9,028 nt of DNA from Paracoccaceae bacterium (lineage in GTDB: Bacteria > Pseudomonadota > Alphaproteobacteria > Rhodobacterales > Rhodobacteraceae), in NCBI GenBank assembly GCA_029881635.1, contig JAOUMG010000044.1, forward strand, positions 1 through 9,028, read 5' to 3'. The notes under the pieces were generated by a model. The model searched no databases and had not been told where the DNA came from. It saw nothing but the letters and a program-made list of their open reading frames with translations. Every line of letters begins with the position of its first letter. The stretch's first letter is position 1. The position numbers and the translations under genes are program-made. Shown piece by piece: positions 1-6,225 of this stretch.

Positions 1-1247
1 GGAAAGGGTATTTCATGGCGCAGACAGTAATCTTCCCGGGCCTTGATGACCTGCCATTCCTTGTTGGCGTAACTGCCGAACCGGCGCGGGTCAAAGTCGC
101 GCATCGAAATATCCGCCGCACCATGTACCATCCAGCGCGCCAGCTCGCGGGTAAGACCAGGGCCCCAGCCGATACCAATCTGCGTTCCGCAGCAACACCA
201 GTAGTTGCGCGCGCCCGGTGCCGGACCGATCAGCGGATTGCCATCAGGCGGATGTGAAATCGCGCCATGCACATTGCGGGTGATCCCTAGCTCTGCAAAT
301 ACGGGCATCCGGCCGAGCGCGTTTTCCAGCCACGGCATGACACGATCGTAATCGGCGTCAAACAGTTCGTTTTCGGCTTCCCAAGGGCAGTGATCGACCC
401 AAACAGGGTTCGGATTCGTCTTTTCATAGATGCCGATCAAGCCCTTTTTCTGCTCCATCCGGATATAACCCGACACCAGTTTGTCGTCGCGGATGACCGG
501 TAGTTCCCGTTCAAGGGCTTCAAATTCGGGGACGGTATCGGTGACAAAATAGTGGTGGGTCATCGAGGTCATGGGCAGTTGCAAGCCTGACCATTCGCCC
601 ATCTGACGTGCATAAGTGCCCCCGGCATTGACCACATGTTCGCAGGTAATCGTGCCCTTTTCCGCTTCGACCAACCATTCGCCACCTGCGGTTTGGGTGA
701 TGTTGGTGGCGCGACAGCGGCGAAAGATCCTGACACCAAGATGCCGCGCGCCTGCGGCAAGCGCCATGGTGACGTTGGTTGGATCGACATGGCCGTCATC
801 AGGCGTGTGCAGGGCCCCCAATACGCCGTCGAGATTATAGAACGGATGCAGTTCCGCGACGCGTGCCGGGTCCACAAGTTCTATATTGAAGCCAAGTGAA
901 CGGCCCACCGACAATGTGTGGCGCAGCCAGTCCATTTCATCCTCGGTATAGGCCAACCGGAACGAACCACAGCCATGCCATGTCACGGCCTGACCCGTCT
1001 CCTTTTCCAGCCGTCCGGAATAAAGACCAATGTTATAGTCGACACATTTTCCCAACCCGAAGCTTGAGGTTGAATGGGTGATCTGCCCGGCCGCGTGCCA
1101 CGTTGAACCGCTGGTCAGTTCTGCCTTTTCTAGCAAAACGACATCGTGCCAACCTTCATGAGCAAGATGGTAGGCCAAACCGCAACCCATCACGCCGCCG
1201 CCAACAATCACGACCTTGGCCTGAGTCGGAAAACGGGTGTCGTTCAT
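1..1247 (-). CDS. Dimethylglycine/sarcosine dehydrogenase-like FAD oxidoreductase, N-terminal part (runs off left edge)
   Basis: The minus-strand frame from ATG 1247-1245 stays open for 415 codons to the window edge. An FAD-binding Rossmann motif lies near residues 12-23 (VVIVGGGVMGCG), and Glu40 sits where the FAD ribose is usually bound. The motif STWHAAG (48-54) puts His51 at the position that carries covalent FAD in dimethylglycine dehydrogenase and dimethylglycine oxidase. DGHVDPTN (151-158) and the Gly-rich stretch at about 354-364 also fit this DAO-type family. Known members oxidatively N-demethylate dimethylglycine or sarcosine. They are usually about 800 residues long, with a C-terminal GcvT-like folate domain that takes up the one-carbon unit; that half would lie outside the window. 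The last visible residues, HEIPF, resemble the junction into it. AGAGG at 1258-1254 is a ribosome binding site about 6 nt upstream of the ATG. The gene is divergent from the regulator gene at 1310. The exact substrate cannot be told; the family call is firm. Confidence 0.9.
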   Translation of the reverse strand, partial: MNDTRFPTQAKVVIVGGGVMGCGLAYHLAHEGWHDVVLLEKAELTSGSTWHAAGQITHSTSSFGLGKCVDYNIGLYSGRLEKETGQAVTWHGCGSFRLAYTEDEMDWLRHTLSVGRSLGFNIELVDPARVAELHPFYNLDGVLGALHTPDDGHVDPTNVTMALAAGARHLGVRIFRRCRATNITQTAGGEWLVEAEKGTITCEHVVNAGGTYARQMGEWSGLQLPMTSMTHHYFVTDTVPEFEALERELPVIRDDKLVSGYIRMEQKKGLIGIYEKTNPNPVWVDHCPWEAENELFDADYDRVMPWLENALGRMPVFAELGITRNVHGAISHPPDGNPLIGPAPGARNYWCCCGTQIGIGWGPGLTRELARWMVHGAADISMRDFDPRRFGSYANKEWQVIKAREDYCLRHEIPF

Positions 1248-1272
1248 GGCGTGCCTCTGGCTCAATTTATTC

Positions 1273-1301
1273 TCGACAGGCTAATAGTACATATGTACCA
1301 T
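1273..1301 (+). promoter_or_regulatory. Candidate promoter for the regulator-oxygenase pair
   Basis: TCGACA (1273-1278) and TACCAT (1296-1301) are separated by exactly 17 nt and resemble sigma-70-type -35 and -10 boxes. Transcription would then start around 1308, at or almost at the ATG at 1310, giving a leaderless or near-leaderless mRNA. Consistent with that, no Shine-Dalgarno sequence is visible before this ATG. The palindrome at 1287-1298 overlaps the -10 box, which fits autoregulation. Confidence 0.45.
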
Positions 1302-1307
1302 AGTCAA
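1281..1307 (-). promoter_or_regulatory. Candidate promoter for the flavoenzyme gene
   Basis: Reading the minus strand, TTGACT (1307-1302) resembles a -35 box and TATTAG (1286-1281) a weak -10 box, with a short 15-nt spacer. The spacer contains the palindrome at 1287-1298, so a protein bound there would block or remodel polymerase contact. The match is by eye and the -10 is poor. Confidence 0.35.
1287..1298. promoter_or_regulatory. Perfect 12-bp palindrome, likely operator of the divergent RpiR-type regulator
   Basis: GTACATATGTAC reads the same on both strands. It is the most symmetric element in the 62-bp gap between the flavoenzyme gene and the regulator gene. It lies between the -35 and -10 boxes proposed for the minus-strand promoter and overlaps the -10 proposed for the plus-strand promoter. 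RpiR-family regulators commonly bind inverted repeats next to their own genes and control divergent neighbours. That this protein binds here is inference. I saw no second copy elsewhere in the window. Confidence 0.6.
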
Positions 1308-1309
1308 TC

Positions 1310-2197
1310 ATGAATGATACAAACATATCCTCACGTGTCTTGAAGCGCCTCGCCACCGAGCTTTCGGATTTGACCCCGGAGGCACGCAAAGCGGCAACCT
1401 ATGTGCTGGAGAACCCGCGCGAAGTCGGGGTTTCGACGGTAAGGGAGATTGCAGAGGCCGCAAATGTAAAACCCAACACAGTCGTGCGAATGGCACGACA
1501 AGTAGGATTTGAAGGCTATGACGATTTCCGGGAACCGTTTCGCGACGCAATCCGGCGCGGTGCGGCGGATTTCCCCGACCGTGCAAGGTGGCTGCAGGAT
1601 ATCCGCAGATCCGGCGATCTCGGCGGGCTTTACGCCAATATGGTGCAGGGGGCTTTGCGCAATATCGAAGAAACCTTTGCAGGGATAACCTCTGACCAAC
1701 TTCAGGCCGCAGCCGAAGCGATCTGGTCGTCGCGCAATGTGTATACACTGGGTGTTGGGGTCAACAGCTCGAACGCGCGGAACTTCACCTATCTTGCATC
1801 TACCGGAATGGTGCAGTTTCACGCCATTCCAAGATCCGGTTCCACCGCCATTGACGATCTGGCGTGGGCGGACAAGCAAGATGTCATGATTGCCATCACG
1901 AGCAGGCCCTATCGAAGCGAAGTTGTCGAAGCCGTCCGCATCGCACGTGATCAGGGAATTACTGTGATTGGTATTTCTGACAGCCCAGCCAGCCCGATCA
2001 TACGAGGTTCGCAGCACGGGTTTGTTGTTTGCGTTGATACACCGCAGTTCTTTCCGTCATCGGTCAGCATCATCGCGTTGCTTGAAACGCTTTTGTCCTT
2101 TGTGATCTCGGTCGCCAGCGACGAAGTTGTCGCCCGTGTGGATACCTTTCACAAACGACGTCATCAGTTGGGTTTATACGCCGAGGGGGCAGAATGA
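1310..2197 (+). CDS. RpiR/MurR-family transcriptional regulator (HTH plus SIS domain)
   Basis: This 295-residue protein has the usual RpiR layout and length. The N-terminal HTH_6 domain spans about residues 10-80, with the helix-turn-helix near 41-66 and the typical LTPEARKAATYVLENPREVG lead-in at 21-40. A C-terminal SIS domain spans about 130-265. SIS domains in this family bind small effectors, often phosphosugars. Here the usual Ser/Gly/Thr-rich phosphate loop is replaced by ITSRPYRSE (196-204), so the effector may not be a phosphosugar. The ATG at 1310 is the first start after the in-frame stop TAG at 1301-1303, and no ribosome binding site precedes it. The gene is divergent from the flavoenzyme gene and overlaps the oxygenase gene by 4 nt (ATGA), so it probably regulates both. 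Whether it activates or represses cannot be told. Confidence 0.93.
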   Translation: MNDTNISSRVLKRLATELSDLTPEARKAATYVLENPREVGVSTVREIAEAANVKPNTVVRMARQVGFEGYDDFREPFRDAIRRGAADFPDRARWLQDIRRSGDLGGLYANMVQGALRNIEETFAGITSDQLQAAAEAIWSSRNVYTLGVGVNSSNARNFTYLASTGMVQFHAIPRSGSTAIDDLAWADKQDVMIAITSRPYRSEVVEAVRIARDQGITVIGISDSPASPIIRGSQHGFVVCVDTPQFFPSSVSIIALLETLLSFVISVASDEVVARVDTFHKRRHQLGLYAEGAE

Positions 2198-3273
2198 CCT
2201 TGCCTGTTCATTCATTGGCCGCACGTTATTATACGGACCCCAAGGTTTTTGCCGCCGAACACTCGGGCCTGTTTGCGCGCACCTGGCAGTTTGCCTGCCA
2301 TGCCTCTGCCGTGCCAAACCCTGGTGATTATCTGGCCTTTGATGTTGCGGGCGAAAGCCTTTTTGCTATCCGGGGGCGAGACAACGCGATCCGCGTCTTT
2401 TACAATGTGTGTCAACACCGGGCGCATCAGCTTGTGACTGGTTCCGGCACGACACGTGTTGTCGTCTGCCCGTATCACGCCTGGACCTATGAGCTGACCG
2501 GTCAGTTGCGTGGCGGGCCAAACATCAGTGCCGTGGAAGGGTTTGACAAATCAAGCATCTGCCTGACCGAGGTACGTGCAGAGGAATTTCTTGGCTTCGT
2601 GTTCGTCAATCTGGACCCCGAAGCTCAGCCGATGGAAGAATGGTTTCCGAATGCCCGGTCAGAAATCGAGGAGTGGGTGCCCAACTGGTCCGAGCTGAGG
2701 CCGTTGGAATGGGTGGAGATACCTGAGAACTGCAATTGGAAGGTCTCGGTCGAGAATTATTCCGAATGCTATCACTGTTCGCTCAATCACCCAACTTTTG
2801 CCACCGGCGTCGTCAAACCGGAAACCTATGACATTCAACCGCAAGGCAAATGCCTGCGCCATACGACCGAATGCCAGAATCTGGAGGCCATGACCTATGA
2901 AATCAATTCAGGGTTCGCCCATCATGACGAATATTCCAGTTGGTACCTCTGGCCGATGTTCAGTTTTCAGGTCTATCCGGGGAATGTGCTGAACACCTAT
3001 CATTGGCGGGCAGTCGATGCAGATCATGTGGTGGTCTGGCGCGGTTGGTATTCGGTGGGCGGGGCAGATAACGAAACCGTTCGACGATTGGCGGTTCAAG
3101 ACCGCGCAACGACAGTTGCAGAAGATATCCGCCTTGTGGAATCCGTACAGCGCGGGCTCAGGTCACGTGGCTATCGTCCTGGCCCGCTGGTGCTTGACCC
3201 GAAATGCGGGGTGAATTCCGAACACTCAGTCATGCATCTGCAAAAATGGATGCGAGAGGCTGTCGATGGCTGA
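2194..3273 (+). CDS. Rieske non-heme iron oxygenase alpha subunit, quaternary-amine N-demethylase type
   Basis: This 359-residue protein has a [2Fe-2S] Rieske motif, Cys73-x-His75 and Cys92-x2-His95. Its catalytic domain carries ENYSECYHCSLNHP (187-200). By family pattern His194 and His199 would bind the mononuclear iron, with Asp311 in EDIRLVESVQ as third ligand. Glu191 sits at the inter-subunit bridging position, where most ring-hydroxylating oxygenases have Asp. Glu there, the ECYHC context and the EDIxLVExVQ tail resemble the carnitine, glycine betaine and stachydrine oxygenases, which hydroxylate or demethylate quaternary amines using O2 and reductant. No reductase gene is present in the window, although this enzyme class needs one. 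The ATG overlaps the regulator's stop (ATGA). A strong ribosome binding site, GAGGGG at 2183-2188, lies about 5 nt upstream, so translation is probably coupled. Generic annotation would say aromatic-ring dioxygenase; the neighbouring demethylase favours an amine substrate. The exact substrate is unknown. Confidence 0.9.
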   Translation: MTLPVHSLAARYYTDPKVFAAEHSGLFARTWQFACHASAVPNPGDYLAFDVAGESLFAIRGRDNAIRVFYNVCQHRAHQLVTGSGTTRVVVCPYHAWTYELTGQLRGGPNISAVEGFDKSSICLTEVRAEEFLGFVFVNLDPEAQPMEEWFPNARSEIEEWVPNWSELRPLEWVEIPENCNWKVSVENYSECYHCSLNHPTFATGVVKPETYDIQPQGKCLRHTTECQNLEAMTYEINSGFAHHDEYSSWYLWPMFSFQVYPGNVLNTYHWRAVDADHVVVWRGWYSVGGADNETVRRLAVQDRATTVAEDIRLVESVQRGLRSRGYRPGPLVLDPKCGVNSEHSVMHLQKWMREAVDG

Positions 3274-3319
3274 TCTGCCGTTCACGGTTTCAAGTATGCG
3301 TTAAAGCGGCCAAGATCAG
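3270..3319. terminator. Weak inverted repeat between convergent genes, possible shared terminator
   Basis: CTGATCT (3270-3276) and AGATCAG (3313-3319) are exact reverse complements. CCG/CGG pairs just inside extend the stem imperfectly, around a loop of roughly 30 nt. The arms cover the last codons of the oxygenase gene and the stop of the amidohydrolase gene, and fill the whole 42-bp convergent gap. There is no U-tract on either strand and the loop is long, so intrinsic termination is doubtful. No better terminator is visible here. Confidence 0.2.
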
Positions 3320-4935
3320 GCCCGGTAGACCACCGAACCTTCCACCATGGTCATTAGAACTTTCGTTTCACCAATATCGCCTGCGGGGCAGGTGAATATA
3401 TTTTGGTCCAGCACGATCAGGTCGGCGCTTTTGCCAAGGCCAAGCGTCCCGGCATCGGCTGAATTCCAGACGGCGGCTGCGGCTTGGGTCGTATAACCCG
3501 CAACCGCCTCGGCCCGCGTAATTCGTTCCTCAGGCAAGAAAGGTGGGACAGCTCCCTCTTTGGCAGGTGGCTGACGGGTCACTGCAGTCTCAATGATTTC
3601 GAAGGGGTTCAGGGTTGACACACCCCAATCGCTCGACAAGGCCATGGATGCCCCGGCATCGAGCAGCGACCGGAAGGCGTACATATAACGGCTGCGGTCA
3701 TTTCCGGTCATCGGAACGGCGATATCGGTGACCGACGGTTCATTACGCGCCCATAGGGGCTGTACGTTGGCCATGACACCCAGTTGGCGAAACCGGGGAA
3801 TGTCGGCAGGATCAATGAACTGGATATGGGCAATCTGGTGCAACGATGGCCAGGTGCCATTGACCTTGCGGGCAGTTTCCATCCCGTCCAGCGCGGCGCG
3901 TACGGCCATGTCACCTATAGCATGCACATGGATCTGAAACCGATCTGCGTCAAAGGCCGTGAACATTTCACCGATTTGTTCGGTTGTGAACATCAGGGGT
4001 GCATTTCCGCCTTCTGCATCCGAATAGGGCGCGATCATAGCTGCGGTCCTGTTTTCGATTACCCCATCCAGAAAGAATTTAGCTGAGTGGACTTTGAACC
4101 GCCCCTCGGTAGCCGAGGCGCGAAACCCTCTGAGCCGTTCAAGGGCGGCTTCGGTTGTGTCATGGGCGGTGACAAGTGCGGTGGCACCGACCCGCAGGGT
4201 CAACTCGCCCGATTGCACGAGATTGTTGTAAACCCGGACATGACGTGTCTCTACTTTGGCGTCCAGAACCCCGGTGAAGCCGTTGCGGTGCGCCAGCGCT
4301 TGGGCCCAAAGAATGCCACGGGCGAAATCCTCATCCGATGGCGCAGGCATTCGCGCCTCGGCCCAGGCAACGGCGTTTTCGTAAAGCATTCCGCTAGGGT
4401 TGCCACTGGCATCATGGACGAAATGCCCGTTCATCGGCTCCGGCGTATCCCCGGTCAGACCCACAGCTTCGCAACCCATCGTGTTGAGACAGGCGTTATG
4501 TCCGTCAGAGGCAACGATCAGGCAGGGCCGGTCCGGGATGGCCCGGTCCAGAAGGTGCCGGTCAAGGTTTCCTGCGTGAAATACGCCAGAATACCAGCCG
4601 GTTCCGTTAACCCATGGCCGGTCGTGGGTTAAGGCAAAAGCCGAAAGTATCGCCACCATCTCATCAGGGGTACGGGCTGCTGAAAGGTCGGCGTTCTGAC
4701 TGTAGTCCTGACCGCTATCCTGTAGATGGATATGTGTGTCCTGAAACCCCGGCAACACCAACCTGCCGCGCCCGTCCATCAATTCGGTTTCCGGGCCAGC
4801 CAGCCCCCGTATATCACGGTCATTTCCCAGCGCAGTGATGCGCCCGCCCCGCACAGCCAGTGCGGTAACCTCGGGAATGATGCCATCCATGGTTACGATA
4901 TGCGCATTGAAAAGCAGGAAATCGGCGTAGGTCAT
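3316..4935 (-). CDS. YtcJ-like metal-dependent amidohydrolase (amidohydrolase_3 family)
   Basis: This protein has 539 residues from the chosen start. The N-terminal beta-sandwich part (about 1-60) is followed by the metal-binding HxH of DTHIH (His68, His70). Further conserved elements are KFFLDG with Lys286, HVHAIGD (His336, His338), HIQ (His370) and SSDWG (Asp436). A C-terminal GKSADLIVLD motif at 501-510 is typical of the superfamily. Length and motif order match YtcJ-type amidohydrolases, which hydrolyse C-N bonds in amides, ureas or cyclic ureides; their substrates are mostly unknown. There is no signal peptide, so it is cytoplasmic. The frame stays open up to ATG 5070, but AAAGG at 4948-4944 lies 8 nt before the ATG at 4935, and family homology begins with MTYADFLLFNAHIVTMDG. 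It is convergent with the oxygenase and divergent from the importer. A role in the same pathway is inferred from position alone. Confidence 0.9.
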   Translation of the reverse strand: MTYADFLLFNAHIVTMDGIIPEVTALAVRGGRITALGNDRDIRGLAGPETELMDGRGRLVLPGFQDTHIHLQDSGQDYSQNADLSAARTPDEMVAILSAFALTHDRPWVNGTGWYSGVFHAGNLDRHLLDRAIPDRPCLIVASDGHNACLNTMGCEAVGLTGDTPEPMNGHFVHDASGNPSGMLYENAVAWAEARMPAPSDEDFARGILWAQALAHRNGFTGVLDAKVETRHVRVYNNLVQSGELTLRVGATALVTAHDTTEAALERLRGFRASATEGRFKVHSAKFFLDGVIENRTAAMIAPYSDAEGGNAPLMFTTEQIGEMFTAFDADRFQIHVHAIGDMAVRAALDGMETARKVNGTWPSLHQIAHIQFIDPADIPRFRQLGVMANVQPLWARNEPSVTDIAVPMTGNDRSRYMYAFRSLLDAGASMALSSDWGVSTLNPFEIIETAVTRQPPAKEGAVPPFLPEERITRAEAVAGYTTQAAAAVWNSADAGTLGLGKSADLIVLDQNIFTCPAGDIGETKVLMTMVEGSVVYRA

Positions 4936-5096
4936 CGGGCGGGCCTTTGCGGGAGTTTTCTCGATGCAAGATTGTCGCCAAAGTACCCGCGCTGGCAAGC
5001 CGTAAAGCGAAACGCTGGCGGCCAATATTTTTACTTTCCGGATTTCAAAAGCCATGCAAGAGTGAGCCATTAATCACATCTCTTGGGGGCGCTCAA
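4936..5096. promoter_or_regulatory. Divergent control region between amidohydrolase and ABC importer
   Basis: This 161-bp gap must hold the promoters for both the amidohydrolase gene and the four-gene importer operon. It contains a direct repeat CGCTGGC (4990-4996 and 5013-5019, 23 nt apart), a short hairpin AGCGAAACGCT (5006-5016) and an AT-rich tract near 5022-5036. For the importer I find no convincing -35/-10 pair; ATTAAT (5069-5074) is a possible -10. The palindrome GTACATATGTAC seen at 1287-1298 is not repeated here, so direct co-regulation by the RpiR-type protein is not visible. Confidence 0.5.
4971..4998 (-). promoter_or_regulatory. Candidate promoter for the amidohydrolase gene
   Basis: On the minus strand TTGCCA (4998-4993) and GACAAT (4976-4971) are 16 nt apart and resemble -35 and -10 boxes. 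Transcription would start around 4964, leaving a leader of about 30 nt that contains the AAAGG ribosome binding site. This also supports the start at 4935 over the upstream ATG at 5070, which would lie before the promoter. It is an eye match only. Confidence 0.35.
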
Positions 5097-6218
5097 ATGC
5101 ATCGTATCAAGTTCATCGACCAGATGGCGCAAGGCAAGTTATCGCGCCGGAAAATGCTTCAATCTGCCAGCGCTTTTGGTGTTGGTGCGTTGATGCTGCC
5201 GCGGCCCTCCGCAGCAGCAGAAGTTTTGACCTGCCTCGAATGGGGTGGCTATGATTCTGCCGATTACTTCCAGGCCTATGTCGATAAATACGGGGCCCAG
5301 CCAAATTTCTCTATCTTCGCGGGCGAAGAGGATGCGCTGGCCAAGGTTCTGGCCGGATTTGCGGCGGATGTCATGCATCCTTGCAACTATTCTGTCAGCC
5401 GATTTGTCAATGCAGGCGTGGCCAAGGAAATTGACACCTCCCGACTGTCACACTGGAACGATATTTTCCCGGCACTTCAGATCGCTGAAGGTGTGGTCTG
5501 GGAAGGCAAGACCGTGATGGCACCCGCTGACTGGGGCAATTCATCGCTTGCCTACCGCCCCGATCTGTTGCCACCGGAATTCGCCGAAAATCCGACATGG
5601 TCAATCTTCTATGACGAAGAATATACTGGCCGTGTTGCGATGACCGATAACGAAATGGCGATTATCATCGGCGCAATGGTCGGCGGCATGTCCTACGACG
5701 AGGCTTACAAACTTGAGGGTGCAGCCCTTGAGGCGGCAGCCAAGGAATGGGGAACCAAGGCCGTCAACGTGTCAAAGTTCCTCTGGACGGATTCCTCGGA
5801 AGTTCAGCAGGCCATGGCCTCGGGCGAGATTGTTGCTGCTTATGCCTGGAATGACCTTATCGCAAACCTCCGCAACGAAGGCGTGCCAGTTGCCTTCGCC
5901 AAGCCGAAGGAAGGCATGTTCACCTGGTTCTGCGGGCTCACGCTGTTGAACACCGGCAAAGCGGATGAGCAGGCTGCCTATGATTTCATTGATGCCTGGC
6001 TTTCACCTGAAACCGGCAAGGCCCTGATCGAAGGGTCGGGCTATGGCCATGCCAACCTCAAATCGTTCGAAATCGCCGATGCAGCCGCGATAGAGGCGAT
6101 GGGTATCACCGATCCGGTTGCCATGATGGCCGATACCATTGTGTTCAAAACCCCGACCGATGCGGTGCAGGAAGGCTTTAACAAAGTTTGGGGGGATACC
6201 AAGGCGCTGAAATACTGA
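5097..6218 (+). CDS. ABC importer periplasmic binding protein, PotD/PotF-like, Tat-exported
   Basis: This 373-residue protein starts with a twin-arginine signal peptide: SRRKML at 16-21 (Arg17, Arg18), a hydrophobic stretch SASAFGVGALML (23-34), and probable cleavage in PSAAAE near residue 41. The mature part, about 332 residues, has the size and pattern of extracellular binding proteins of the spermidine/putrescine group (SBP_bac_8-type). It would capture the substrate in the periplasm for the permeases encoded just downstream. The mature protein contains three cysteines (46, 96, 279) and many aromatics, including Trp49, Trp146, Trp251 and Trp277, which could form a cation-binding pocket; this is not proven. 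The frame is open back to 4947, but the ATG at 5097 is preferred. It follows GGGGG (5085-5089) by 7 nt and places the Tat motif 16 residues in. It is first in a four-gene operon, and the next gene starts 7 nt after its stop. Confidence 0.88.
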   Translation: MHRIKFIDQMAQGKLSRRKMLQSASAFGVGALMLPRPSAAAEVLTCLEWGGYDSADYFQAYVDKYGAQPNFSIFAGEEDALAKVLAGFAADVMHPCNYSVSRFVNAGVAKEIDTSRLSHWNDIFPALQIAEGVVWEGKTVMAPADWGNSSLAYRPDLLPPEFAENPTWSIFYDEEYTGRVAMTDNEMAIIIGAMVGGMSYDEAYKLEGAALEAAAKEWGTKAVNVSKFLWTDSSEVQQAMASGEIVAAYAWNDLIANLRNEGVPVAFAKPKEGMFTWFCGLTLLNTGKADEQAAYDFIDAWLSPETGKALIEGSGYGHANLKSFEIADAAAIEAMGITDPVAMMADTIVFKTPTDAVQEGFNKVWGDTKALKY

Positions 6219-6225
6219 CCCAGTT

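Noticed and set aside
1331..2017. Long minus-strand open frame (228 codons) opposite the regulator gene
   Set aside because: It shows no recognisable domain and lies fully antisense to a clear RpiR-family gene; it is a by-product of GC-rich codon use.
4087..4632. Plus-strand open frame (181 codons) opposite the amidohydrolase gene
   Set aside because: It is a shadow of a well-supported gene, with no ribosome binding site or domain that I can recognise.
5006..5016. Hairpin AGCG-AAA-CGCT in the divergent region
   Set aside because: The stem is only 4 bp, too short to support a terminator or riboswitch claim; it is mentioned only in the region description.
4936..5070. Upstream extension of the amidohydrolase to an ATG at 5070 (45 extra residues)
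   Set aside because: The extra segment does not look like the family N-terminus and lies in the promoter region. A good ribosome binding site (AAAGG, 8 nt) stands before the ATG at 4935.
4947..5096. Upstream extension of the binding protein to an ATG at 4947 (50 extra residues)
   Set aside because: It would bury the Tat signal peptide more than 60 residues inside the protein. Starting at 5097 gives a normal signal peptide.
6219..6225. Possible attenuator between the binding protein and permease genes
   Set aside because: The gap is only 7 nt and contains no stem-loop, so nothing supports separate expression control there.
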